Counted from the first letter of the stretch, positions 1-10,272 are shown. The stretch: 64,000 bases of DNA from Clarkia xantiana subsp. parviflora (GCA_036873135.1 JAPTYO010000007.1:24038763-24102762); one strand, 5' to 3'. Notes: generated by a model not told the origin, from the sequence alone. Numbers and translations are program-made.

Positions 1-497
1 GGGTATTTATAAGGGGTTTATATCTAATCCCATTTATGATAGAGTTATACCGGCTTAATCATGGACAGGTTATGATAATCATGTTTAGCAACGGGGTATA
101 AAAGGTGTCATGTTTGGGGTAGGGGTCGATTGGTATAAACATGTTGATCCCTTTGGTTGGTAGAGTTCCCTCACTGGGGGTACAGATACAATGGTAGGGT
201 TACCCTCATTAGAGGGTGTGTGTCTACAATTCGACCGGTCGACTTGTCCTGAGACAAGTCGGCCTAGCCAGAACCAACTTTTCGTAGACAAGTCGGCCGA
301 TTTTTGGGTCTTATTGAGGGGGTGTATGCTTTTACACTTCGTTCGGGGTTACCGGATGCACATGCTCCATTTTTCCGGCAGGTTGTTCGGTTGCGAGTTA
401 TGGGTTATTGCCAAAATTGGGCGTATATTTGCCCCCCAAGTTAGGTACAATATATTTTTTATTTGTTTAGTTTTTTTCCGTAGATAGGAAGGAGAGA
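1..497. other. Non-coding left flank
   Basis: I recognise no gene here. The segment holds a TATA-like stretch (tataaaagg, from 97) inside a 22-nt block that recurs exactly at about 9188-9209, beyond the Copia element. A neighbouring ggttatgataa(t/c)c motif (from 68) also recurs there twice. The two flanks may therefore be pieces of one older repeat or duplicated promoter region. The short ORF at 191-487 has no recognisable protein features. Confidence 0.4.
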
Positions 498-505
498 GCT
501 CAATT

Positions 506-1151
506 TAGGCCTGTCAAGGGGTCACAACCCTTGACCCGTGACCCGCGGGTCACCGACCATCCGACCCGTGATTGACCCGGGGGTCACCACGGGTCAGGGG
601 TCGCAGACCCGTACCCGGGTCAAACATATGTGTTAGCAATTTATTTATTTTTATTTTTTTTTCACTACGTGCTGGATATGTAACGTAACCATTTCATTAA
701 ATTATACGAAAATCTTAATGGAGATAGCCATTTGTAGATACTTGAACTAAGGTAGCCATTTGATAATGTATTTGGTTAAAATGAAGTCGACTTAGTAGAT
801 TTCTTAGCTATAAGATCAGGCATAAATCTCAATATGACTATATGAGTCTATGACTAATTTAACCGTTGAGAAATCGATTTGTTATATAATTCAGATTTAC
901 TACAAATACAGAATGCTAATTATCCTTTGATTTTTGAATAGATTGCTAATTTCTTTAAAATATACTTTGGTAGTACAAGTTTCATATTTTTACAAATTGT
1001 TAGTTTCATTAGGATTTCTATTTATAATTTGGACGAAATGGGTCACGTGATGAACAAAAATACGGAAAATTGCTAATTATGTTTGTGCAGTTAAGCAGTC
1101 TACCTGAAGTGTTTTAGAATTTAGAAATTTAGAATTAAATTTGAATTTAGG

Positions 1152-1197
<46 letters not shown>

Positions 1198-1380
1198 GAT
1201 ATTTACACGGGTCACGGGCCGGGTACGGGTACGGGTCATTGCCCTAAACCCGTACCCGGCCCGGCCTCAACGGGTCATTAACGGGTTGACCCGTAAATGA
1301 CCCGTTAGCGTGTTTGGGGTCACCCGGACCCGACCCGTGAACGGGTCGTTTGCGGGTCGCGGGTAAATTTGACAGCCCTA
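506..1380. mobile_element. hAT-like non-autonomous element with GGGTC subterminal repeats
   Basis: The ends form a 12-bp inverted repeat with one mismatch (TAGGCCTGTCAA on the left, TAGGGCTGTCAA on the complement of the right). They are flanked by a perfect 8-bp target duplication, gctcaatt (498-505 and 1381-1388). An 8-bp duplication with TAGGG-CTG ends is typical of hAT elements. About 100-180 bp inside each end is packed with GGGTCA/CGGGTC words, probably subterminal transposase-binding repeats. The core is AT-rich and contains an A-tract of about 41 bases (1156-1196). There is no transposase ORF, so any movement would need a transposase supplied in trans. Confidence 0.85.
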
Positions 1381-1388
1381 GCTCAATT

Positions 1389-1754
1389 TGGGGGTACGCG
1401 TCAATTGCGATTTTACTGTCATCATCTTCTTGGCTAGAAGATGGGACCCAGGTTCAATATTGGCCTTTGAAATCATTTCGATCGGACCGTTGGAGTGGGA
1501 TTTATCCTTTTTATTTATTTCCTCTATGTATCTATAAAAGGAACTCGTGATTCTTTTCATCGATCGGATTATTTAATCTCCTTAATTTATTTTATTTCCT
1601 TGTGGTTTTCTTGGAGGGGAGGTTAAAACTAGTTCCTCACCTTTTATACTTGCGTCTCGAGCTCTAGTGTGGTTTTCTTCTTCAGGGGGTCAGTCTTTGC
1701 TTCAATATTGTTTTCATTTTGTTTTACACCTCTTCTTTCGACGGTTCCTGTGCA
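1389..1754. other. Non-coding flank between hAT and Copia elements
   Basis: AT-rich sequence with a TATA-like motif (ctataaaagg, about 1531) and pyrimidine-rich sequence downstream, as in a leader. I find no coding exon. The Copia element inserted at 1755-1759 (tgctc), and the matching flank resumes at 9063. Confidence 0.35.
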
Positions 1755-1759
1755 TGCTC

Positions 1760-2886
1760 TGTTAGCAAAATATCAGGGTCAAACTGCAAAACACAAAAGT
1801 TGAGGGATTATTTTGCAATTTCTGAAACTTCAGTGACTAAAACGTAAATAGTCAAATTTCGAGCTCTTACATATAATGATGCCGAATTATCATGCAAGGT
1901 ATGAACAACTTCGAAATTACACGTATAATCGACAACGACGAAAAACGTGATTTTGTAATACTGAGGCCCGTGCTAATCACAGTCTCCTTAAGGCAATTTC
2001 GCCCCACTCCACCCTCGGGTTATGCAAAGGAGTTTAAATCACGGGGCGATCACCTCCCAGGATTCAACAGTGTCGTCAGCACGTGTTATGCAACGAACAC
2101 GTCTGACTGAACCGAACAATACCCGAACACAACAGATTTTATACTATGTCGACGACGACGGCGAATCAGTTTATAAATTCGTAATGAACACAGATATAAA
2201 CAGACAAAAGGATAAAAGCAGCAACTACAGCAGTATGAAAAATTCGAACTGGAGCAGTAAAAGAAAATATTACTTCGACAGTAGCTGACCGAAGGTAATC
2301 AACAAAAGCAGAGGAACACGACAGGAATATCGCAGTAGGAAGGAGAGGTGGATTGGTGATGAAAATGTGAAGGATTATGGCCCTTTATATAGTGCAATAT
2401 GGCACAGCATAATAAACTCGAATTTAATTCTGTTAATGATTAAATTAAATTCAGAATTTAATTCTGTCCATAAATGACACAGTTAAGTGCACTTAAAGTC
2501 TGTTACCAAGTTCAAAAAAATAAATTTCGAATTTGAATAGTCACAGAACCGACCGACCAGTTTAGCAAAACCGGACCCGCGCGAGGCTAGATTTTCGGAC
2601 CGACATTCGTGTACGCACGTCGCGGGCGCGCACACAAGCTAAGCCAACCGGGGTGTGCTTCGGATCCGAGGATTTGCACCCCCCCCCTGCGCGCGTGGAG
2701 AGAGCCTTTCATCTAGTAAGTTGTTACACATTAAAGCAACAAAAGCATCCTATATACTAGGATAAAAGCCTCACTTTGGCCGGTGTGGTACTTTGAGTAA
2801 CACAAAGGCAATACAATTGCCATTCACTTCCCTTACATGGGCTCAAATACAAAGCCCATAAGGCCAAATGCCTCATATGGCCAACA
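1760..2886 (-). repeat. 3' LTR of the Copia element
   Basis: Runs from tgttagca to ggccaaca and is collinear with 7942-9057. Differences include a longer C-run near 2680, a short GC-rich insertion near 2630, and a substituted stretch near 2500. It carries the same minus-strand TATA-like motif (complement of ctttatatag, 2383-2392). The short ORFs at 1892-2288 lie in the LTR and recur in the other copy, so I do not treat them as genes. Confidence 0.93.
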
Positions 2887-2897
2887 ATCCCCCACAT
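2887..2897 (-). promoter_or_regulatory. Polypurine tract of the Copia element
   Basis: Read on the minus strand this is ATGTGGGGGAT, immediately before the TGTTGG start of the 3' LTR. That is where plus-strand DNA synthesis is primed in LTR retrotransposons. Confidence 0.75.
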
Positions 2898-3499
2898 GAA
2901 TGGAAATTGGAATCCTAACGGTAGCTCTAGACTCGAAAATTGTGTTCAACGGTCAATACCTGCAAAGGATAGGTAGGGGTAACCCCTTTGAACCTACCCC
3001 TGGTGAGATCATGCCTTCTCTACTGACTGGTCGGTAGACGCGATGTCCTTGAACCGTCTGTCGTTGGTGTAGATGACGACATAACCCAAACAGGTACCTT
3101 CCTAGTATAGTTCGGTTCACGCCCTGTGATCCCTAGGCCCTGGATCACTAGCATGGTTCTGCAAGCGTTTCTAAGAGTTGCGCCCTCAACAACTCCTTTC
3201 GAAGCGGCCCCACTTCTCACTCGCATAGGTGATTCTATGTCTCAAAAGCATCTTCACGACTCTGAGTTCTCCTTACGAATCATTAAAAGCTTTGTGTGAA
3301 AATGACCTTGATTAAGTAATTTCCAATTACTATATTCGGATTAACCAATGATATAAGATCAACACCAGCAAAAGCTTAACCTCTTCTCCATCACTGTTCG
3401 CATCATAGGAATGGGCTCGGGGTTTGACCCCCACAGTGACAATACTCACCCTTGTGATTAGGTTGTCCCATTGAACCAAGTTTTTGGGATCTCCAGTCA
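2898..3499 (-). other. Copia 3' untranslated region
   Basis: About 600 bp between the stop of the pol reading frame and the polypurine tract. No conserved protein domain is visible. The 68-residue ORF at 3020-3226 has no recognisable features. A long 3' untranslated region is unremarkable for plant Copia elements. Confidence 0.5.
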
Positions 3500-5830
3500 T
3501 CATGGTTGGGTTTTCCTTCTCAAGAGCGTTTCCTCGACGGGCTTTAGCCCCATTCCTTTCGACGCTTGGCCAAATAACTCTCTGTTTAACCCCTTGGTTA
3601 GCGGATCCGCAATATTATCAACTGATCTCGTATAGTTGATCGTGATAATTCCAGTAGAGAGTAATTGTCTAATGGAACTGTGTCTTCGACGGATATGTCT
3701 TGACTTTCCATTGTATATAAAATTGTGCGCTCTGCCGATTGCGGCTTGACAATCGCAATGAATGCAGATTGCGGGCATAGGTTTTGGCCATCTCGGAACA
3801 TCCTCGAGGAAATGGCGTAGCCATTCTGCCTCTTCGGCACATTTATCCAGTGCGATAAACTCAGACTCCATCGTGGATCTGGCTATGACTGTTTGCTTTG
3901 AGGATTTCCACGAAACTGCTGCACCTCCTAAGGTGAATACATAACCACTCATACTCAAAGAGTCCGTGTCTCTGGAATCGGACACCCAGTTCGCATCACT
4001 ATAGCCTTCGACCACGGAAGGATTCCTAGTATAGTGTAAACCATGACTCCGAGTGTGTCTCAGATACCTAAGTAACCTGATTACCCCATGCCAGTGATCA
4101 ACACTGGGGTTACTCGTATATCGACTCAAAACACTTACAGCGTGAGCGATATCTGGCCTAGTGCACGACATTAAATACATAACACTTCCAATTATCCGAG
4201 CGTACTCAACTTGGGAAACTGAATCTCCCTTGTTCTTTGAGAAGTACTTACTCGTATCTATTGGGGTACTCACCTCGTTCTTGTCATCTTTGATAAATTT
4301 ATCTAAAATCTTATCAACGTAATGACTTTGACTTAAAACGAGACCTTCCGATGTTCTATGAATTTTGATTCCAAGAATCACATCGGCTAAACCCATATCT
4401 TTCATGTCGAATCTCGAACTCAACATATGCTTGGTGGACTGGACCATCTCATCGTTACTTCCAACGATAAGCATGTCATCTACGTAAAGACACAAAATAA
4501 CATAACCCATATTTGTATCTTTCACGTAAATACACTTGTCACACTCATTTATTTTGAAACCTTTCTCCATCATAACGCTGTCAAATTTATGATGCCATTG
4601 TTTAGGCGCCTGTTTTAAACCATACAGGGATTTGACAAGTTTACAGACTTTCTTTTCCTGCCCTCGCGCAGAGAAACCCTCAGGTTGTTCCATGTAGATT
4701 TCTTCCTCTAAATCTCCATTTAAGAAAGCTGTTTTCACATCCATTTGATGTACTTCTAAATTTCGCAACGCTGCAATAGCAAGTACCATTCTAATGGAAG
4801 TGATTCTGGTTACTGGAGAATATGTATCAAAATAGTCCAGTCCTTCCTTTTGTCTGAATCCTTTGACGACAAGTCGGGCTTTATATTTATCAATCGAACC
4901 ATCTGCTTTCATTTTACGTTTAAAGATCCACTTGTAGCCTAGCGGTTTGCTTCCGGGCGGAAGATCCACTAGCTCCCAAGTATGATTCTGCAAGATCGAT
5001 TCGATTTCACTATTGATCGCCTCTTTCCACAGAGGACCCTCAGAAGAGTTTACGGCTTCTTTGTAAGTCTGAGGTTCGGCTTCAAGCATATAGGTCAGAA
5101 AATCTGGACCAAAAGATTTTCCAATCCTTGCCCTTTTACTTCTCCTGGGCTCGACCTCGGTTTCAACCTCGGTCTGGACCTCAACATGCTCCTCATGTTC
5201 TCGGTCTTGACTATTTTCCTCTATAGTCTCATATGCTTGTCTTGAAGAACTAGCTTCTCCTCTAGACTTAGCTGGAAATACGTTTTCAAAGAAATATGCA
5301 TTTCTTGATTCCATAATCGTATTTTTGTGTATATCTGACACCTTCGATTCATACACAAGAAACCGATAGGCATTACTGTTCTGAGCATACCCAATGAAAA
5401 TGCAATCAACAGTTTTTGAGCCTATTCGCACCTTCTTCGGGGTAGGTATCATTACCTTAGCAAGACACCCCCACATTCGAAGGTGGTTGTAAGAAGGTTT
5501 CCTCCCTTTCCATAATTCAAACGGAGTTTTATCTTCCTTCTTTTGGGGTACCTTATTCAAAAGGTAATTGCTAGTCAAAATAGCTTCCCCCCACATGTTC
5601 TGGGGCAACCCCGAACTAATCAACAATGAATTCATCATTTCCTTCAAAGTTCGATTTTTCCTTTCCGCAACCCCATTTGACTGGGGTGAGAATGGAGCAG
5701 TGACTTGATGAACAATTCCATGTTCAGCACAAAAGTCTGCAAATGGAGCTTCATACTCGCCTCCTCTGTCGCTTCGCAACACTTTGATTTTCTTATTAAG
5801 TTGATTCTCAACTTCTTGTTTGTAAATCAT
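3500..5830 (-). pseudogene. Copia pol: integrase C-terminal part, reverse transcriptase, RNase H
   Basis: A 776-residue open frame. It begins inside the integrase core (SDRGGEY at residues 19-25, and the [10 protein letters not shown] region carrying the catalytic Glu). It continues through the integrase tail and a hydrophilic linker into reverse transcriptase. There it has the [20 protein letters not shown] motif and the YVDD catalytic box at residues 449-452 (4475-4486). RNase H follows from about residue 605 (YSDANW, then [16 protein letters not shown]), ending near ADPLTKGL. It is open for its whole length, so most of the enzyme is still readable. It has lost its natural upstream frame: the preceding 241-residue ORF overlaps its start in another frame because of a one-base break near 5850. 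The nominal Met is internal to integrase and is not a true start. Confidence 0.93.
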
Positions 5831-6552
5831 GAATTTCTGAATAGCTTCATTTTTCCTTTCATCATGTATACATAGGAATACTTCGTACTGTCATCTACGA
5901 AAGTAATGAAGTATTTATTTCCACCTCGTGTCTGGACATATTTCAAGTCACAAACGTCGCTATGTATTAGATCAAGAGGTTCGGAAAATCTTTCAACTGG
6001 GTGAAACGAAGTCCGAGTAAGTTTCGCTTCAACGCAAACTTCACATTTTTGTTCTTGATCTATTTTGAATTTAGGAAGGAGCTCCATGTTAATTAACTTT
6101 CGTAAAGAATCAAAATTAACATGTCCTAATCTACCGTGCCATAAATTAGGAAACTCAAGCAAGTAAGCAGAAGAGGAAGCATTCTTATTCATGTTATTTT
6201 TAGGCGCAACGGCCATTACAGACATCTTGAACATCCCTCCATTCTCGTACCCCTTACCCACGTACATACCATTCTTAGTAAGCACAAATTTGTCAGACTC
6301 AAATACAAGGCGGAAACTATGTTTGTTCAACAAGGCCCCTGACACTAAATTCTTCCGGATGTCCGGAACATACAGCACTTTGGTCAGGGTGAGTTCCTTG
6401 CCAGAGGTCATCTTCAGCACGACCGTTCCTCTGCCTTTGACCGCCAACGAGGCAGAGTTTCCCATGTACAGGGATTCTCCGGTGTCAACCTCCTCCAGGC
6501 TTGAAAACAGTGCCTTGTTTGAGCAGACATGCTTTGGTGGCGCCAGTGTCAA
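5827..6552 (-). pseudogene. Copia protease C-terminal part and integrase N-terminal part
   Basis: A 241-residue open segment of the same polyprotein in a different frame from its neighbours. It starts just after the protease active site (HVCSNKALFSSLEEV) and contains the protease flap region. It then has the GAG-pre-integrase zinc-binding domain (LWHGRLGH for the His pair, KCEVC for the Cys pair) and the start of the integrase core (DLIHSDVCDL with the first catalytic Asp, then [14 protein letters not shown]). It ends where one base appears to be missing relative to related elements, near 5850. In an intact element this would be continuous with the segments on both sides. Confidence 0.88.
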
Positions 6553-7843
6553 CCCACCAGTCCCTGAGGTTGGAGTCAGCCATGTTGATTTTCGACACCA
6601 CTGCGATCAAGTTAAGGTCTTCCAAATCCTCAGTGACCGCTGCCACGTGGGCTTCATTTTTCCTAGGGTGCCTGCATTCAACTGATTTGTGGCCTACCTT
6701 GCCACAGTTAAAGCAGCTCCCCTGGAAACGTTGTGGTGCTTGAGAGCCTTGACCTCTTTGGGTTCCCTTGCCTCCCCTGGAAGAATTGCCGCCGCCTTTG
6801 GACTTCTTCGAGATACCGCCTTTCGGACCTAAGTTGGCACCCTTGTCCTGTGGCTTCTTCCCCTTCCCACGAGAGGCCTGCCTATTCGGACCATGGTTAT
6901 GTTCTACCACATTCGCCCTGGCCGAGTTGGCTGTCCTCATTGGACCGACCGGATTTCCCTGGGCTGGATTCGCCCTCTCGAGATTCTCCTGGGTGGCAAT
7001 CTTGTTGACCACCTTAGATACTGACATATCCTTCGTTTTATGCTTCAGGTAACCCTTGAAGTCAACCCAGCTCGAGGGAAGTTTCTCCATGATCACCGCC
7101 GCCTTGAACGTCTCGGTTAACGCCATTTGCGCATCATGGAGCTCTTGGAACAGAGTTAGGAGCGCATTCACCTGCGGCATCACAGGCTTGTTATCAACCA
7201 TTTTAAATGCAAATAACCGACTAACCAGGAATTTCTTCCGTCCGGCATCTTCCGTCTCATATTTTTGGTTGAGAGACGTCCACAACTCCCTTGAAGACGT
7301 CATTTTGCTGTACACTTGATACAGCGGGTCGGTCAGACAGCTCATGATGGCGTGCCTGCATATGAAGTCCGAGTGCTTCCAAGCCTCTAAGGCCAAGAGG
7401 GATGTGGCATCATCTGGAACAATTGCCGGGGGCTCTTCCGTTAGGAATCTCTTCAAGCCTTGGCAAGTGATATAGACGTCCATCTTTTCACTCCAAAGCT
7501 TGAACCCCGTCCCGTCAAACTTATCTGGTTTCTCCACGGGCATCATCCGTGGCATGGCAACTCCTCCAGTCACGGGGGCTCCAGCAAAGTTCCCGAATCC
7601 AAGGTTCGGAACAAACCCAGATGTACTCGCACCCGCAGCAGCAAAGTTAAATCCACCACCGGGAATAAAATTCATGCCGGTGGATACAGCAGCAGCGGTG
7701 GTCACCACAGTCGGCTGTGGGAGTGTTAGCTGCGGGAAGGTTGGTTGCGGGAGTTCACCTCCTGTTCCCGAAGTTGGCACATCCGTGACAGGAATCATCT
7801 CGGCGGAGAAGGGAACGGAAACGTTGTTGTTGTTAAGATCCAT
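6485..7843 (-). CDS. Copia Gag and start of protease
   Basis: I place the start at the Met at 7843 (MDLNNNNVSVPF), 13 codons inside the longest open frame, because the preceding codons resemble leader. The N-terminal third is Gly/Thr/Pro-rich. A Copia gag core follows (DKFDGTGFKLWSEKMDVY through the LWTSLNQKYE region). A basic Gly/Lys-rich stretch leads to a CCHC zinc knuckle (CFNCGKVGHKSVEC) that binds the element's RNA. The frame reaches the protease active site WWVDTGAT and then diverges and stops at 6485, because one extra base near 6530 shifts it. The next segment restarts in the adjacent frame. Gag itself is intact, so particle protein could still be made. Confidence 0.88.
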   Translation of the reverse strand: MDLNNNNVSVPFSAEMIPVTDVPTSGTGGELPQPTFPQLTLPQPTVVTTAAAVSTGMNFIPGGGFNFAAAGASTSGFVPNLGFGNFAGAPVTGGVAMPRMMPVEKPDKFDGTGFKLWSEKMDVYITCQGLKRFLTEEPPAIVPDDATSLLALEAWKHSDFICRHAIMSCLTDPLYQVYSKMTSSRELWTSLNQKYETEDAGRKKFLVSRLFAFKMVDNKPVMPQVNALLTLFQELHDAQMALTETFKAAVIMEKLPSSWVDFKGYLKHKTKDMSVSKVVNKIATQENLERANPAQGNPVGPMRTANSARANVVEHNHGPNRQASRGKGKKPQDKGANLGPKGGISKKSKGGGNSSRGGKGTQRGQGSQAPQRFQGSCFNCGKVGHKSVECRHPRKNEAHVAAVTEDLEDLNLIAVVSKINMADSNLRDWWVDTGATKACLLKQGTVFKPGGG

Positions 7844-7926
7844 CTGACACGCAGAAACAACAACGTTATAAATTTCCCGCAAAAATTTAGAAATAAATCC
7901 AACAACGACCCTGATAATCTAACTAT

Positions 7927-7941
7927 AAATTGCCTTAAGTC
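7927..7941 (-). promoter_or_regulatory. Non-canonical primer-binding region, complementary to the LTR
   Basis: Just inside the 5' LTR, where a tRNA primer-binding site beginning TGG is expected, the minus strand reads GA then CTTAAGGCAATTT (7939-7927). There is no TGG. The 13 nt are the exact reverse complement of AAATTGCCTTAAG within the LTR (8181-8169 on the minus strand). The element RNA could therefore fold back onto its own priming site. Self-priming is known for Tf1-like Ty3 elements, where the RNA 5' end is the primer. That it happens here is inference. Confidence 0.5.
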
Positions 7942-9057
7942 TGTTAGCAAAATATCAGGGTCAAACTGCAAAACACAAAAGTTGAGGGATTATTTTGCAA
8001 TTTCTGAAACTTCAGAGACTAAAACGTAAATAGTCAAATTTCGAGCTCTTACATATAATGATGCCGAATTATCATGCAAGGTATGAACAACTTCGAAATT
8101 ACACGTAAAATCGACAACGACGAAAAACGTGATTTTGTAATACTGAGGCCCGTGCTAATCACAGTCTCCTTAAGGCAATTTCGCCCCACTCCACCCTCGG
8201 GTTATGCAAAGGAGTTTAAATCACAGGGCGATCACCTCCCAGGATTCAACAGTGTCGTCAGCACGTGTTATGCAACGAACACGTCTGACCGAACCGAACA
8301 ATACCCGAACACAACAGATTTTATACTATGCCGACGACGACGGTGAATCAGTTTATAAATTCGTAATGAACACAGATATAAACAGACAAAAGGATAAAAG
8401 CAGCAACTACAGCAGTATGAAAAATTCGAACTGGAGCAGTAAAAGAAAATATTACTTCGACAGTAGCTGACCGAAGGTAATCAACAAAAGCAGAACACGA
8501 CAGGAATATCGCAGTAGGAAGGAGAGGTGGATTGGTGATGAAAATGTGAAGGATTATGGCCCTTTATATAGTGCAATATGGCACAGCATAATAAACTCGA
8601 ATTTAATTCTGTTAATGATTAAATTAAATTCAGAATTTAATTCTGTCCATAAATGACACAGTTAAGTGCACTTAAAGCATATGTTACCAAGTTCAAAAAA
8701 ATAAATTTCGAATTTGAATAGTCACAGAACCGACCGACCAGTTTAGCAAAATCGGACCCGAGCGAGGCTAGATTTTCGGACCGACATTCGTGTACGCACG
8801 TCGCGCACACAAGCTAAGCCAACCGGGGTGTGCTTCGGATCCGAGGATTTGCACCCCCTGCGCGCGTGGAGAGAGCCTTTCATCTAGTAAGTTGTTACAC
8901 ATTAAAGCAACAAAAGCATCCTATATACTAGGATAAAAGCCTCACTTTGGCCGGTGTGGTACTTTGAGTAACACAAAGGCAATACAATTGCCATTCACTT
9001 CCCTTACATGGGCTCAAATACAAAGCCCATAAGGCCAAATGCCTCATATGGCCAACA
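7942..9057 (-). repeat. 5' LTR of the Copia element
   Basis: Direct repeat of 1760-2886. On the minus strand it runs TGTTGGCC to GCTAACA. It contains a TATA-like box and the 13-nt segment complementary to the leader. The preserved TG/CA ends and the matching 5-bp flanks show an intact integration. Confidence 0.93.
8562..8571 (-). promoter_or_regulatory. Probable TATA box of the Copia 5' LTR
   Basis: The minus strand reads CTATATAAAG about 490 bp into the LTR. Transcription would start about 30 bp downstream, near 8535. The same motif is in the 3' LTR at 2383-2392. Confidence 0.5.
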
Positions 9058-9062
9058 TGCTC

Positions 9063-9610
9063 CTCCCTAGCTAGGGTGGTTATTGTCATTATGCTGTTGT
9101 TTTCCTGCTAGTTGTTCTAATTTCAAGGATTCGGGGTGTCGGCAGTGAGTCGTGTGCTCGTTGAAACGGTTATGATAACCATGCATGTATAAAAGGTGTC
9201 ATGTTTGGGAGACGAAAACCGTTATGATAACCATGTCCCATCGATGATTTCTTTTCGTCTCCCTCCTTTTGTCTTACCTTCCTCATTTTTCTCAGCATCT
9301 TCCTTTGATGCCGTTGGCTAGGCTAGGCTAGGAGCCATATATATATATTCACATGAATCCCCACGTTGTTTTTGTTATAACTGATTTTGAAAGGGCTCCT
9401 GATGATGAGTTGCTAGGGCAGAGCCTAGGTCTGCTAGCTCTTGTTTATCATCTGAATTACATGCCTATTCTTCAACATCATCCGCAAGTTGATTGATTGA
9501 TACTGCAGGTTGTGATCATTTAATTAATTAATGATATGGTTTTCTATTTCCAATATCTATCTAAATCTAAATAACTATAATATGGGATCATTAATGAAAC
9601 CGTAATTCAG
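9063..9610. other. Non-coding spacer right of the Copia element
   Basis: Resumes the pre-insertion sequence. It carries the 22-nt TATA-containing block shared with position 97 (here 9188-9209) and two ggttatgataacc-like copies. Beyond about 9250 it is AT-rich with no coding sequence that I recognise. Confidence 0.4.
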
Positions 9611-9790
9611 GCCAGTCTCCGGCAGCATTATTGTTCTTGTTCTTACAGCACCATACCATTAGGGTAACCAAAACAATGCCCACTTAGCTGTTACGTGGGG
9701 AAACTCCACCCGAATAGTGAATGCATGATCCGGCAGCATCATTCTCGCCGGAGATGGAGGAACCGACGACGACGGTGGTGGTGATGCCAT
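9611..9790 (-). pseudogene. Truncated inverted copy of the 36-kb membrane-protein gene
   Basis: On the minus strand the Met at 9790 opens MASPPPSSSVPPSPARMM, closely matching the start of the gene at 36065. The copy follows the parent through DHAFTIRVEFPHVTAK and then loses a net 19 bp. In the parent this interval is bracketed by a short AGTCG direct repeat, which suggests a slippage deletion. The frame shifts at the membrane segment and stops soon after. A second deletion of about 15 bp follows, and homology ends near 9611, before the parent's intron. It lacks the membrane helix and second exon and so is very unlikely to be functional. Confidence 0.8.
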
Positions 9791-10132
9791 GGTAGACGAT
9801 GATTCCGTCGTTACTGTTGGATTTAGGGTTACACAGAGCGAAATGAAAAACAAAATACACTATGGAGTTAGGGTAGGGAGATGTGAAGAAGAAGAAGGAG
9901 GAAAAGGGTTAGCTTTAGCTAGTGACCCTTATCTTTTTGTTTTGACGAATCAGTCACCTAACTTTAAAAGAGGCTTTATGTTGTCCTTTCGTTTATTCTA
10001 TGGTCTTCTCATTCATCCAATTTTAAATAAATCATGCAACTCTCTTAATTCAGATGAGCAGCCCATGAGACTGAGAGACGGCATATAATTGGGCCTAGTA
10101 GTTACCAACCTCACGCAATTCAATAACTGAAT
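9611..10132 (-). repeat. Inverted segmental duplicate of 35755-36280
   Basis: About 520 bp matching the promoter/leader and first-exon region of the gene at 36065, in opposite orientation and about 26 kb away. Upstream similarity extends to the block ttcagttattgaattgcgtg on the complement and then stops abruptly. I see no target duplication or terminal repeats at the edges, so the mechanism is unclear. Confidence 0.8.
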
Positions 10133-10272
10133 GTGTTGATAGTTTGTTTCATCCTCAACTTTGACCCAAAAAAAAAGTTATACTAACTTGGCAATTTTGT
10201 TCTTGAGAGTTAGCATAACATATAGAGTAGAGTGAGGAAATCTCAAACTGTATTATTTATTTATTATGAAGA

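Larger units (their letters stand above)
1760..9057 (-). mobile_element. Near-complete Ty1/Copia LTR retrotransposon
   Basis: A 7.3-kb element bounded by long direct repeats (1127 and 1116 bp) that begin TG and end CA. It is flanked by a perfect 5-bp target duplication, tgctc (1755-1759 and 9058-9062). The coding strand is minus, so the right repeat is the 5' LTR. Domain order is gag with zinc knuckle, aspartic protease, integrase, reverse transcriptase, RNase H, which is the Copia order. The LTRs differ only by a few indels and substitutions, so insertion is recent. Two single-base frame breaks split the polyprotein: one just after the protease active site and one inside integrase. This copy is therefore probably not autonomous unless the breaks are sequencing errors. 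I cannot assign a Copia lineage by eye. Confidence 0.95.

Noticed and set aside
191..487. 98-residue ORF with apparent Cys/His content
   Set aside because: No recognisable domain, start context or splice evidence, and located in non-coding flank near repeats.
1156..1196. Long A-tract as a possible LINE/SINE tail
   Set aside because: It lies inside the hAT-like element with intact ends on both sides, with no retroposon body attached.
1892..2288. Overlapping ORFs repeated at 8074-8470
   Set aside because: They lie inside the two Copia LTRs and are duplicated only because the LTR is. No protein motif.
6501..7847. Plus-strand ORFs across the Copia gag region
   Set aside because: Shadows of the minus-strand Gag frame, low-complexity because gag is Gly/Pro-rich.
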